A stretch of 64,000 nucleotides of DNA from Halomarina pelagica (GTDB taxonomy: Archaea; Halobacteriota; Halobacteria; Halobacteriales; Haloarculaceae). The position numbers were made by a program, and so were the translations under genes. Shown here piece after piece: positions 1 to 7,978 of this stretch (position 1 is its first letter; the number at the start of each line of letters is the position of its first letter). Below the pieces are notes generated by a model. That model saw nothing but the letters and a program-made list of their open reading frames with translations, ran no database searches and was not told the origin of the DNA. The stretch lies in the NCBI RefSeq assembly GCF_024228315.1, contig NZ_CP100454.1, forward strand, positions 1,860,001 through 1,924,000. The letters run 5' to 3'.

Positions 1-469
1 AGAGGCCGATGGCGTCGTGTTCGCGGAGGAGGTCGAGCATCTCCTCGACGGCGGCGCGGGCGCGCTCCTCGTCGGCGTAGTAGGCCATCTCGGTGACCGA
101 GTCCACGGAGACGCGGCGCTTGCCCTCGGTCTCCTCCAAGAACTCGCGGAGGTCCTCGACCATCCCGTCGAGGTCGTCGGGCGAGGAGACGTACCGGACG
201 TGGTCGCCGGCGCGCCGGGAGTAGCCCCGTTCGATCGAGAGCGTGTCGAGGATGACCGCCTTCGACTCGTCGACCTCGTAGTACTCCAGTTTCTGCTGGA
301 CCTCGCGGGCGGTGGTGCGCGTCGAGAGGATGAAGAGGTGGTCGGTGTCGGTCTTGAAGAACTCGGTGTCGAGGCGGTCGGTCTCGCCGGTACTCGGATG
401 CAGGAGCATGATACTGGTTCCCCCCGGGACGGTCTCGGGTGCGCCCTCGATAGTGAGCGTGTAGTCCAT
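1..469 (-). CDS. Haloarchaeal RecA/KaiC-like (HTR-like, DUF7090-type) protein, C-terminus cut by window edge
   Basis: The frame opens with MDYTLTIEGAPETVPGG at 469 and runs off the left edge, leaving 156 residues. An early glycine-rich turn is followed by the phrase TSIMLLHPSTGETD, then FFKTDTDHLFILSTRT, a pattern I associate with the haloarchaeal 'HTR-like' proteins that resemble a degenerate RecA/KaiC fold: an alternating strand/helix protein that lacks a classical P-loop. No membrane segment or export signal is visible. The assignment to the HTR-like/DUF7090 family is from memory of family sequences and is tentative; the function is unknown. The gene reads away from the permease gene that follows. 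Confidence 0.6.
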   Translation of the reverse strand, partial: MDYTLTIEGAPETVPGGTSIMLLHPSTGETDRLDTEFFKTDTDHLFILSTRTTAREVQQKLEYYEVDESKAVILDTLSIERGYSRRAGDHVRYVSSPDDLDGMVEDLREFLEETEGKRRVSVDSVTEMAYYADEERARAAVEEMLDLLREHDAIGL

Positions 470-577
470 ACCCGGTCAGGGACCGCGACCGTCTTATAGG
501 TCCACGTTCCATCGGAGAGTTCCCGGAACGGAAGGACGTGGCGAGAGGGAGACGGAGAGCGGGTCGACCGCCCGAGT

Positions 578-2053
578 TCAGGCGGTCGCCGCCTGCAGGA
601 TGCCGCCCGTCTGGACGACGAAGTAGACGACGAACAGCCCCGCGAGCAGCCACTGCGTGACCGAGATCTCCCGCCACTCGCCGACGGCGACCTTCACGAC
701 GGGGTAGGAGATGATGCCGGCGGCGATGCCGTAGCCGATGTTGAACGTGAACGGCATGATCAGGATGGTCATGCCGGCGGGGACGGTGTGGGTGATGTCG
801 TCCCAGTCGACGCCGGTGATGTTCTGGAGCATCACGACCGCGATGACGACGAGCGCGATGTGACTGGCGTACTGCGGGATCGCCGCCGCGACCGGGACGA
901 ACGCGAGCGACAGGAGAAACAGCAGCGCGACGACGAGCGCCGTCATGCCCGTCCGGCCGCCCTCCTCGACGCCGGCGGCCGACTCGATGTAGGTCGTGAC
1001 CGTCGAGGTGCCGAGGATCCCCCCGACGGTGGTCCCGACGGCGTCCGCCATCAGCGGCTTCTCGATCTCGGGGAGGTCGCCGTCGTCGTCGAGGAAGCCC
1101 GCCGCCTGCCCGACGCCCGTCAGGGTGCCGGCGGTGTCGAAGAAGTCGACGAAGAAGAAGGTGAAGACGATGAGCGCGAAGCCGAAGGGTTCGATGCCGG
1201 TCAGCCCCCGAACGAACGCTCCCGCCAGCGGGGTGATGTCGTACTGCACGCCGAACAGGGAGTTCGCCAACCGGTCCCAGAGGATCTGTCCGTTGCCGAC
1301 GAACCCGGGCGCGACGACCCCCGGCGCGACGAGGCCCGCGAAGGTGACGGCGGACCCGAGCAGCGTCGTTCCGAGGATGCCGACGAGGATGGAGCCGCGG
1401 ACGCCGCGGGCGTAGAGACCGAGGGTGAAGAACAGGCCGACGATCGAGAGGATGGCGACGGGATCGCTTGCGACGTTGCCGAGCGTGATGTAGGTCCCCT
1501 CGGGGTCGGGGACGACGACGCCCATCGCCTGGAGGCCGATGAGCGCGAGGAACGCGCCGATGCCCGATCCGACGGCGAACTTCACGGGTTCGGGGAACGC
1601 CTGGATGATGAACTTGCGCGCGCCGACGACGGTGAGCGCGATGAAGACGATCCCCTCCACGACGACGGCGGCGAGCGCCGTCTGCCAGGGGACGCCGAGG
1701 GTGAGCACGACCGTGAACGCGAAGAAGGCGTTCAGCCCCAGTCCCGGAGCCTGCGCGAACGGGCGGTTCGCGTACAGCGCCATGATGAGCGTCGCCACGG
1801 CCGCCGAGACGAGCGTGACGACGGTGATCATGGAGACGACCGCCCCCTGGCTGTAACCGGGAATGGAGATCGCCTGCGCCAGGATCGCCGGGTTCACGAC
1901 GACGATGTAGGACATGGTCAGGAACGTCGTGACGCCGGCGACGATCTCGGTCTCCAGGTCGGTGTCGTACTCCTCGAAGTCGAAGAACTCGCGCAACGAG
2001 CGGCGAGCGCGACCCGTATACCCGCCGGCGGTATCGGTATCAGTGATGCCCAT
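578..2053 (-). CDS. NCS2 family purine-type permease (AzgA/PbuG-like)
   Basis: This 491-residue integral membrane protein should import nucleobases (adenine, guanine or hypoxanthine class) by ion symport. About 12-14 hydrophobic segments are visible. The N-terminal half has the typical AQAPGLGLNAFF loop (the proline/glycine/asparagine signature of the AzgA branch), and the C-terminal half has FVDFFDTAGTL and GTSTVTTYIESAAG, both characteristic of AzgA/PbuG rather than UraA proteins. I chose the ATG at 2053 (MGITDTDTAGG) because an upstream in-frame ATG at 2086 would overlap the likely promoter; an AT-rich box (AGTTAATTGAC on the minus strand) lies about 2080-2090. It is next to gfcR and close to pyrE, so the three form a nucleobase/phosphoribosyl neighbourhood. 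The substrate is inferred, not shown. Confidence 0.85.
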   Translation of the reverse strand: MGITDTDTAGGYTGRARRSLREFFDFEEYDTDLETEIVAGVTTFLTMSYIVVVNPAILAQAISIPGYSQGAVVSMITVVTLVSAAVATLIMALYANRPFAQAPGLGLNAFFAFTVVLTLGVPWQTALAAVVVEGIVFIALTVVGARKFIIQAFPEPVKFAVGSGIGAFLALIGLQAMGVVVPDPEGTYITLGNVASDPVAILSIVGLFFTLGLYARGVRGSILVGILGTTLLGSAVTFAGLVAPGVVAPGFVGNGQILWDRLANSLFGVQYDITPLAGAFVRGLTGIEPFGFALIVFTFFFVDFFDTAGTLTGVGQAAGFLDDDGDLPEIEKPLMADAVGTTVGGILGTSTVTTYIESAAGVEEGGRTGMTALVVALLFLLSLAFVPVAAAIPQYASHIALVVIAVVMLQNITGVDWDDITHTVPAGMTILIMPFTFNIGYGIAAGIISYPVVKVAVGEWREISVTQWLLAGLFVVYFVVQTGGILQAATA

Positions 2054-2206
2054 GATGCACGTTCGAGCATAACCGTATTCAGTCAATTAACTATTCCCAT
2101 GTCCGACGAACTAGAATGGGCAAGAGCGTGTATATCGGGTGCGGCCAGTGCCTGCGACGTCGGCACCGGCCGTCGTCGGTACCGGGCGTCGCTCGAGTGG
2201 ACCGAC

Positions 2207-2920
2207 TCACTCCATCTTCGTCAGCGCCCCCACGGGCGCGTCGGTCAGGTCGCGGGCGCTCTCGATCCCCTCGTCGCCGACGGCGATGAGCGCGAAGACG
2301 CCCACCACCTCGGTCTCGGCCTGCCGGGCGATGTCGAGCAGGAGTTCCTGGGTCTCGCCCGAGCGGATGAGGTCGTCGACGACGAGGACGCGCTGGCCCG
2401 CGCTGAGCGCGCGCGCGGGGAGGTAGTAGGTGAACTCGATGCCGCTGTCGAGGCGCTGGCGCGCCTCGACGAACTCCTCGACGGCGGTCTCCTTGGACTT
2501 CTTCGCGTAGGCGAGGCGGGCGTCGAAGTGGCTCGCCATCGCCGCGCCGAGGGTGATGCCGTCGGTGGCGGCGGTCAGGACGACGTCGGGGCGCTCTACG
2601 TCGAGTACCTCGGCGGCGACCGGCGCGACGAGGTCGAGAAACGGCTGGTCGAAGACGACCCCGGAGTTGTCGACGTACCCCTCGGGATCGTAGCGGATGC
2701 GCGCCTCCAGTTCGCGCGAGAGCGTCTCCCGGCCGACGGAGGCGACCACCTCCCGGGCGCGCGCCTCCCCGGGGAGGACGTGCCCGTTGACGTAGCGGTT
2801 CAGGTCGCCCGCCGGGAGCCCCGTCTCGTCGGCCAGTTCGTCGTAGGTGCGCGTCTCCTTCAACATCCGGAGGACGGCGACGGCCTGCAACTGCAGGGTC
2901 GTCTTCTCGACTCGGTTCAT
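2207..2920 (-). CDS. gfcR: GfcR-type transcriptional regulator (HTH fused to phosphoribosyltransferase-like domain)
   Basis: 237 residues. The first ~60 residues form a helix-turn-helix (MLKETRTYDELADETGLPAGDLNRYVNG), followed by a type I PRTase fold whose PRPP-loop reads VLVVDDLIRSGETQ near residues 178-190. In haloarchaea this architecture is GfcR, which in Haloferax volcanii activates glycolytic and pyruvate-metabolism genes; it is not expected to be a true orotate phosphoribosyltransferase, and pyrE lies 170 bp upstream as a separate gene. The start MNRVEKTTLQLQ at 2920 fits a leaderless transcript because a TATA-like box (AATCATATCC on the minus strand) lies 22-31 bases upstream. An alternative start 63 bases earlier is not needed. 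The permease downstream may be co-transcribed or separately promoted. Confidence 0.85.
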   Translation of the reverse strand: MNRVEKTTLQLQAVAVLRMLKETRTYDELADETGLPAGDLNRYVNGHVLPGEARAREVVASVGRETLSRELEARIRYDPEGYVDNSGVVFDQPFLDLVAPVAAEVLDVERPDVVLTAATDGITLGAAMASHFDARLAYAKKSKETAVEEFVEARQRLDSGIEFTYYLPARALSAGQRVLVVDDLIRSGETQELLLDIARQAETEVVGVFALIAVGDEGIESARDLTDAPVGALTKME

Positions 2921-2941
2921 ACCCCGGAGTCGACGATGCAC

Positions 2942-2951
2942 GGATATGATT
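2942..2951 (-). promoter_or_regulatory. TATA-like box of gfcR
   Basis: Minus-strand AATCATATCC is centred about 27 bases before the gfcR ATG, the spacing expected for a leaderless archaeal transcript. Confidence 0.5.
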
Positions 2952-3092
2952 ACTTCGACACGAAGCGGCGGGGCGGTATCCACGGGAGTGGTGTCCGCGG
3001 GGCGGGGAGGTCGCCGGGGGAGGACGGCGTCCGCTGTCGGTGATCGGCGAACGATGAGCGACGAGCGACGATCAGCGAGCAGCGAGCAGCGA

Positions 3093-3614
3093 TCAGCGAT
3101 CGGCCAGCAGGTCCGAGGCGGTCAGGAGCGCCTCCAGTTCGACGCCGTGCTCGGCGAGGTGCTCGCGCGCGCCCTCCTCGCGGTCCACGACGACGAGCAC
3201 GCGCTCTACGGTCGCGCCCGCCTCGCGCAGCGCCTCGACCGCGTCGAGGGCGCTCCCCCCGGTCGTGGCGACGTCCTCCAGGACGACGACCTCCTCGCCC
3301 TCGCTCAGGCGGCCCTCGATGCGGTTTCCGGTGCCGTACTCCTTCGCCCTCTTGCGCACGATGACGTAGGGACTGTCCGCGCGGACGCTCGTCGCCGCCA
3401 CCAGCGGGACGGCCCCGAGCGCGACGCCCGCCAGCTTGGCGTCCCCGACGCGCTCGGCGAAGGCGTCGGCGACGAGCGAGAGACACCGGGGGTCAGTCTC
3501 GAAGAGGTACTTGTCCACGTAGTACTCGCTCGTGCCGCCGTGGGAGAGTTCGAACTCCCCGAACCTGACGGCGTCCGCCTCGCACAGCGCCGCGATGAGG
3601 TCCTCGTCGGTCAT
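3093..3614 (-). CDS. pyrE: Orotate phosphoribosyltransferase
   Basis: 173 residues. PyrE converts orotate and PRPP to orotidine 5'-monophosphate in de novo pyrimidine synthesis. The PRPP-binding motif [25 protein letters not shown] is split as strand-acidic pair-TTGGS loop, and the Lys-rich catalytic loop reads [18 protein letters not shown]. The start [14 protein letters not shown] at 3614 was chosen because upstream residues ([10 protein letters not shown]...) do not look conserved and a TATA-like GTTTAACAC (minus strand, about 3637-3645) sits at leaderless spacing before 3614. Length is normal for archaeal PyrE. The adjacent gfcR shares the PRTase fold but has an HTH domain, so the two should not be confused. 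Confidence 0.93.
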   Translation of the reverse strand: MTDEDLIAALCEADAVRFGEFELSHGGTSEYYVDKYLFETDPRCLSLVADAFAERVGDAKLAGVALGAVPLVAATSVRADSPYVIVRKRAKEYGTGNRIEGRLSEGEEVVVLEDVATTGGSALDAVEALREAGATVERVLVVVDREEGAREHLAEHGVELEALLTASDLLADR

Positions 3615-3701
3615 GCTCGGAAGTGCGCGGACGGGCGTGTTAAACGCCGCGAAGCGGGGCGAGCGGGGAAAGTACTTGTGAGCCATCAGCGAACGTGAAC
3701 C

Positions 3702-4073
3702 GTGTTCGACGCGACGACGGTCGGAAAACTCCTCCAGGCCAGTCCCCCGAGTATCTCGGACCGAGCGGTCTGGCTCGTCGCCTCGCTGGCGCTCTTCGCG
3801 CTCGTCTTCGCCGTCGGCTACGTCGTCCTCCGGTTCGCCTTCGTCGGGGTTGCGGCGTGGAGCGTCGGCGACGTGCGGACGGTGAGGAGGGGAGCAAAGG
3901 TCCTCGCCTTCGTGGACGCGCTGACCGTCGCGCTGGGCGTCGCGGGGATCGGTAGCGTTCCGGGACTCGGCGTCCCTCTACTGACCGTCGCGGGACTCGG
4001 GACCGTCCTCGGGGTCCTCGCCTGCGGCGTCTACCGCTTCGAGCGCGCGCTGGCGGCGAGGAGAGCGGTGTGA
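3702..4073 (+). CDS. Small membrane protein, function unknown
   Basis: 123 residues from a GTG start ([21 protein letters not shown]). There are two clear hydrophobic segments, roughly residues 22-52 and 68-108 (the second may be two short helices), and a short basic tail [10 protein letters not shown]. No catalytic motif is visible. The gene is divergent from pyrE, whose start lies 87 bp away, and is followed by a lipoprotein gene in the same direction. I do not recognise the family; it is called a gene because the reading frame has the haloarchaeal GC-rich third-position pattern and coherent membrane topology. The GTG start is the only candidate that keeps the N-terminal amphipathic stretch. 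Confidence 0.6.
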   Translation: MFDATTVGKLLQASPPSISDRAVWLVASLALFALVFAVGYVVLRFAFVGVAAWSVGDVRTVRRGAKVLAFVDALTVALGVAGIGSVPGLGVPLLTVAGLGTVLGVLACGVYRFERALAARRAV

Positions 4074-4147
4074 GGCGTCGGTCGCAAGGTGTCGTCCGAA
4101 TCGTACCGCGTACAAAGCTTATGCCGAGGGTCCGCGGAGCAGACCTA

Positions 4148-4756
4148 ATGAACCGTCGTCAGGTTCTCGCGGGCATCGGCGCGGTCTGCGTGAGCGCGCT
4201 TCCGGGGTGCGCGACCGTCGTCGGCGAGACTCGTCTCGGTCGGCCGACGGTCGAAGCCGAGCGGGACGGAGCGACCCACGTCACGTTCAGTGACGGAGGG
4301 GAATTGACCACGAGTTCGCTGTATTCTGACGGCGTCGACGACCGCGGGAGGTTCGACCTCCGGAGCGACACGTGGCACCGCGACGGGACGCGCCTCGACA
4401 GCGCCCGGTTCGCCTTCCGGGACGCGCGGACCGCGTACGGAGGGCGCGACGCGGGATCGATCCCCTCCCTGAAGTTGTACCTCGGGACGCCGGGCGGTTA
4501 CCCGTTTCCGAAGGTATACTTCGATCGCGGCGACGACCACGAGTGGTCGATCCTCGAGATCCCGGACCTGGGAGTGCAAGGCGGAAGCACGCTCTCGCTC
4601 GAATTCATCGGGCAGGTGTTTCACGACTACCGTCCGGTCCTCCTCGACTTCGACCTCCGACTCGAACTCTCTGAGACCGGACTGCTCGGCGGAGGCTACG
4701 TCGCGGAGACCGTCCAGCGGATCGAGGTCCCAGTGGAAGAGTCGACGAGCGACTGA
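4148..4756 (+). CDS. Predicted Tat lipoprotein, function unknown
   Basis: 202 residues. The N-terminus MNRRQVLAGIGAVCVSALPGC carries a twin arginine followed by a hydrophobic stretch and a lipobox ending LPGC, typical of haloarchaeal Tat-exported lipoproteins anchored on the outer face of the membrane. The mature part is acidic and rich in beta-strand-like patterns (DGGELTTSSLYSDGVDD, TLSLEFIGQVFHDY), with no enzymatic motif that I recognise. The ATG at 4148 follows a TATA-like ACAAAGCTTATG at about 4110-4121. It is followed by an interspersed palindromic repeat and the 3' end of polB on the opposite strand. Confidence 0.72.
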   Translation: MNRRQVLAGIGAVCVSALPGCATVVGETRLGRPTVEAERDGATHVTFSDGGELTTSSLYSDGVDDRGRFDLRSDTWHRDGTRLDSARFAFRDARTAYGGRDAGSIPSLKLYLGTPGGYPFPKVYFDRGDDHEWSILEIPDLGVQGGSTLSLEFIGQVFHDYRPVLLDFDLRLELSETGLLGGGYVAETVQRIEVPVEESTSD

Positions 4757-4850
4757 CCGCCGCAGCACGAGCGTACTCACCGCGAGCGACCGAAGGGAGC
4801 GAGCGGGCCAAGGAACCCGTGAGAGCCGAAGGCTCGAACGGGTGACGTAG

Positions 4851-4930
4851 GCTTTTGATCGAGCTTTTGCCAGGGAGCCGGGAGCGACCGCGAAGCGTGT
4901 CGCTCCCGCGCGACCGCAGCAAAAGGTCGT
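4851..4930. repeat. Interspersed hairpin repeat, copy A
   Basis: The stretch begins CTTTTGATCGAGCTTTTGCC, continues with a GC-rich inverted repeat GGGAGCGAC / GTCGCTCCC around GCGAAGCGT, and ends GCAAAAGGTCGT. It abuts the polB stop codon. Closely similar copies lie at 29703-29784 and, inverted, at 37819-37880. The outer GCTTTTGCC...GCAAAAG arms pair with each other. It lies between two convergent genes, so it could act as a bidirectional terminator. Confidence 0.75.
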
Positions 4931-6589
4931 TTAGTTGAAATCCCTGATAGTGAGTTTGAGCGTGTCGAGATCCACGATCGGCGCGTAGGCGTGGTCGGGG
5001 TCGATGTTGACGCTCCGCTGGAAGTCGGTCTGGGCCTGCCAGCAGCCGGAGTTGATGGCGAGCACGTTGTGGTACTTCCCGTAGCCGAGCTTGTGGACGT
5101 GGCCCGTGTGGAAGATGTCGGGTACGTCGTCGACGACGAGGTAGTCGCGCTCCTCGGGCGCGAGGCGGGTGTGCCCGCCGTACTGGGGCGCGACGTGGCG
5201 CTTCTTCAGGAGCTGGTACATCGCGAGGTGTGGCTCGTCGTAGGAGGCCTTGTGCTCCGGTAGCTCCGCGATCACCTCGTCGAGCGAGACGCCGTGGTAC
5301 ATGAGCACGTTCACGCCCTCGACGGTGACGGTCGAGGGGTTGCCCGTGATGCGGGCGTCGTGGGCGCTCATGATCTCCCGGAGTTCCTCGTCGAAGGCGG
5401 GTTGCGGTTCGGCGAGGCGGACGGCGTCGTGGTTGCCCGGGATCATCACGATCTCCACGTCCCCGGGGACCTCCTTCAGGTACTCCGAGAACGCCTCGTA
5501 CTGCTCGTAGATGTCGACGATCGATAGCTCCTCGTCCTGGTTCGGGTAGACGCCGACGCCCTCGACCATGTCGCCCGCGAGCAGGAGGTACTCGACGGCC
5601 TCCGCCTCCTCGGTGTGGAGCCAGGCGGCGAACCGCGACCACTCCTCGGCGAGGAACTCCTGGCTGCCGACGTGCACGTCTGAGACGAGCGCCGCCTGCA
5701 CGTGACGGTCGGCTGTGTTCGGGCGGTGGGTGCGCGGGACGTCCGGGAAGTGAAGCGAGTCGACGAAGAGGACGCCGCCGTCCCCCGAGAGCGTCCCCTC
5801 GACGGCGATCACCTCGTCGAGCAGGAGTTCCTCCACGAGGTCGGCGATCGGCTTGTCCTTGAGGACGAGACACGGGAAGACGCCGTTGGTGTCCTCCAGT
5901 TCGACGAGCCAGTGGCCGCTGGCGGTCGATCTGACGTCGTTGATCATCCCGATGAGGGCCGTCTCCTCGCCGCCGGGCATGTTGGAGACGGCCGTCGTCG
6001 GGCGGTGGTTCACGCGACCCGTGAGCTTCCGGGAGAGTCGCTCGTAGCGGTCGCGAAACACCTTCACGAAGTCGCCGTACTCGCCGGTCCCCGTGCTCCG
6101 CCCCGTGACGTCTCCGGCGATGACCGCCGACTGCGGGGTACGGGGACGCCTAGCAGACCCCCTCGTTTCGACTGGAGAGACATCCACACCGTCGCTATCC
6201 AGCGGTGATTCTCCACCCGAAACGGAGGGGGTTGCGGGAGCGACGGAGTCGGACGGGGAGGATGGACCAGAGGAGTCGGATGGAGGAGACGGATCAGAGG
6301 GGACGGTGGAGTCCGAGGAGACGGTGGAATCAGATGGGGAAGGTGCGGAGCGAGAGGGTGCAGAACGGGAGGGTGGGGAAGGGTCCGATGCCGGTTCGCG
6401 CGAGTCGAGCGCGGTGCGAACGTGGTCGGCCGAGAGTTTCAGCGCGTCCTCGGGGACGGCCTCGAGCGCGCGTTCCAGCGCGGCCGCCGGGTCCGACGCG
6501 CGAGAGAGGAGCGTCACCGCCTCGCGTTCGGCGTTGTACCCCCGACTCGCGAGTTCCCCCACGATGCGTCGCGGCGTCTCCAGTGGCAC
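4931..6589 (-). CDS. polB: DNA polymerase D small subunit DP1 (exonuclease subunit)
   Basis: 552 residues. DP1 is the Mre11-like 3'-5' exonuclease and accessory subunit of archaeal replicative polymerase D. Residues 1-65 are the conserved helical N-terminus (PLETPRRIVGELASRGYNAE), 66-160 a Ser/Pro/Asp-rich linker, about 205-285 an OB-fold, and 296-552 the calcineurin-like phosphoesterase core. Metal-binding motifs are DVHVGS (304-309), AGD (338-340), GNHD (385-388), YHG (431-433) and GHVHK (496-500), so the nuclease centre looks complete. The GTG at 6589 is chosen because the conserved N-terminal helix starts there; the frame is open far upstream but that part is not conserved. Two ORB-like origin boxes are written into the linker (residues 120-127 and 138-144). 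Its position beside orc1 and the origin fits a replication role. Confidence 0.93.
   Translation of the reverse strand: MPLETPRRIVGELASRGYNAEREAVTLLSRASDPAAALERALEAVPEDALKLSADHVRTALDSREPASDPSPPSRSAPSRSAPSPSDSTVSSDSTVPSDPSPPSDSSGPSSPSDSVAPATPSVSGGESPLDSDGVDVSPVETRGSARRPRTPQSAVIAGDVTGRSTGTGEYGDFVKVFRDRYERLSRKLTGRVNHRPTTAVSNMPGGEETALIGMINDVRSTASGHWLVELEDTNGVFPCLVLKDKPIADLVEELLLDEVIAVEGTLSGDGGVLFVDSLHFPDVPRTHRPNTADRHVQAALVSDVHVGSQEFLAEEWSRFAAWLHTEEAEAVEYLLLAGDMVEGVGVYPNQDEELSIVDIYEQYEAFSEYLKEVPGDVEIVMIPGNHDAVRLAEPQPAFDEELREIMSAHDARITGNPSTVTVEGVNVLMYHGVSLDEVIAELPEHKASYDEPHLAMYQLLKKRHVAPQYGGHTRLAPEERDYLVVDDVPDIFHTGHVHKLGYGKYHNVLAINSGCWQAQTDFQRSVNIDPDHAYAPIVDLDTLKLTIRDFN
6157..6178 (-). other. ORB-like origin recognition box A (inside polB)
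   Basis: Minus-strand CTCCAGTCGAAACGAGGGGG matches the haloarchaeal Orc1-binding consensus (CTCCAGTGGAAACGAAGGGG with the G-run). It lies in the low-complexity linker of polB and is inverted relative to box B 31 bp away. Confidence 0.6.
6210..6232 (+). other. ORB-like origin recognition box B (inside polB)
   Basis: Plus-strand CTCCACCCGAAACGGAGGGG is a near match to the ORB consensus including the central GAAACG and the G-run. It also falls in the polB linker and forms an inverted pair with box A. Confidence 0.55.
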
Positions 6590-6718
6590 ACCTACCGATC
6601 GACGACGATCGGGAAAAGCGTAGCGTCTCGTCCGGGGAACGTAGTGGATCCGGAGGCGTCGGGGAGCGGGGCCTGACGCCTCGCCGCCCGAGAGCGGAGG
6701 GAGGGGAACGAGGAGTTC

Positions 6719-6758
6719 GACGTCTCCTCGCCGTCGAATTCGACGACGAGGAGACGTC
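6719..6758. repeat. 40-bp near-perfect palindrome between polB and the signal peptidase gene
   Basis: The left arm GACGTCTCCTCGcCGTCGAA is followed immediately by its reverse complement with one mismatch. It has no loop and lies between divergent genes, about 130 bp from one start and 95 bp from the other. No T-run follows, so a terminator is unlikely; an operator or protein-binding site is possible. Confidence 0.8.
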
Positions 6759-6853
6759 AGCCGTGAGAAGCCCGGAGGAACGCGTTCGATCGGGGTGCGA
6801 AGAAGTGGGAGCCAGGCAGAAAGTTGAAACCGGCCGACGCGGTACAGGGAACA

Positions 6854-7879
6854 ATGACAGATTCCGGTGAGAAGGGCGACCGACCGGTCGGACTCGGATG
6901 GGTTCGCTGGCTTCTCACCACCGACCACGACGCCGTCGCGTACGCGCGCGAGGTCGCTGGAAGCGTCGCTGCCGTCCTGCTCGTCGGCTTCCTCCTGTTC
7001 GCCGTCAGTGGCGTGTGGCCCCCGCTGGTGGCCATCGAGAGCGAGAGCATGGAACCGCACATACAGAAGGGCGACCTCGTGTTCGTGATGGAGGAAGAGC
7101 GCTTCGCGGGCGACGGGGCGATCACGGTGAACGGCGACTCGACCGGCGTGGTCACCTACCAGGTCGGTCGGGAGACCGGCTACACCAAGTTCGCCGAACC
7201 GGGCGACGTCATCGTGTATCGACCCGACGGGAGCGAGCGAGCGACGCCGATCATCCACCGGGCGCGCTTCTGGGTGAACGAGGGCGAGAACTGGTACGAC
7301 GAGGCCAACCCCGAGTACCTCGGCACCGCCGACAACTGCGAGGAACTCCCCGCCTGTCCCGCCCCCAACGCGGGCTTCATCACCAAGGGGGACAACCCCC
7401 GGACCAACCCGCAGTACGATCAGGTCGCGGGCATCGCGAGCAGGCCCGTCCACCCGAGCTGGGTCATCGGCACCGCCGAGTTCCGCGTCCCCCTCCTGGG
7501 CAACATCCGCCTGCTGTTCACCCAGCTGTTCTTCGGCGGCGGAACGGTCTCGGCGCTCGTCGTCTCCCTCGGCGGACTCGGCGTGATCGGCGTCGGCTTC
7601 CTCACGCGCGATCGGTCCGAGGGTGAGGAGGGGCGCGAAGGTGACCAGAGCGACCAGAGCGACGAGGGCGACCAGAGTGAGCGAGAATCGAGACACGAGG
7701 GCGAACCGGAGGGCCGAGACGGAGCGGACCTCGATCCCGGCGAGTCGGACCTCGATCCGGGAGGAACGGACTCGACCGAAGCTACGGGCTCGATCGAAGC
7801 TACGGACGCGACCGAAGGGACGGACGCGTCCGAGGGGACGGACGCGAAATCGGACCACCGCGACGACGAACGTCGCTGA
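6854..7879 (+). CDS. Signal peptidase I (archaeal Sec11 type)
   Basis: 341 residues. It should cleave Sec signal peptides at the outer membrane face. One membrane helix spans about 37-55, followed by the catalytic serine in ESESMEPHIQKGDLV (Ser65), the archaeal/ER-type histidine in place of the bacterial lysine (TPIIHRARFW, His135) and the aspartate box FITKGDNPRTN (Asp180). A second helix covers about 230-250. The last 90 residues are a charged, repetitive tail (DQSDQSDEGDQSE, DLDPGESDLDPGG, EATDATEGTDASEGTDA) whose value is unclear and which is encoded by imperfect DNA repeats. The ATG at 6854 precedes the conserved N-terminus. It converges on orc1. Confidence 0.9.
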   Translation: MTDSGEKGDRPVGLGWVRWLLTTDHDAVAYAREVAGSVAAVLLVGFLLFAVSGVWPPLVAIESESMEPHIQKGDLVFVMEEERFAGDGAITVNGDSTGVVTYQVGRETGYTKFAEPGDVIVYRPDGSERATPIIHRARFWVNEGENWYDEANPEYLGTADNCEELPACPAPNAGFITKGDNPRTNPQYDQVAGIASRPVHPSWVIGTAEFRVPLLGNIRLLFTQLFFGGGTVSALVVSLGGLGVIGVGFLTRDRSEGEEGREGDQSDQSDEGDQSERESRHEGEPEGRDGADLDPGESDLDPGGTDSTEATGSIEATDATEGTDASEGTDAKSDHRDDERR

Positions 7880-7910
7880 GGGATCGTCATGGTTACGTGA
7901 TCGTCACGAA

Positions 7911-7932
7911 CTCGCAGGCGAAACGAAGGGGT
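7911..7932 (+). other. ORB-like origin recognition box C (3' side of orc1)
   Basis: CTCGCAGGCGAAACGAAGGG followed by GTACGG keeps the GAAACGAAGGGGT core but differs in the first half. It lies between the convergent ends of the signal peptidase and orc1 genes. Confidence 0.45.
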
Positions 7933-7978
7933 ACGGAACGGACGAGACGATCGTCGTTCAATCGTTGTTCAACGTCGT

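Noticed and set aside
788-3043. Long plus-strand frame opposite the permease and gfcR
   Set aside because: It is a GC-rich mirror of the real minus-strand genes, dominated by Arg/Asp/Gly and without any domain.
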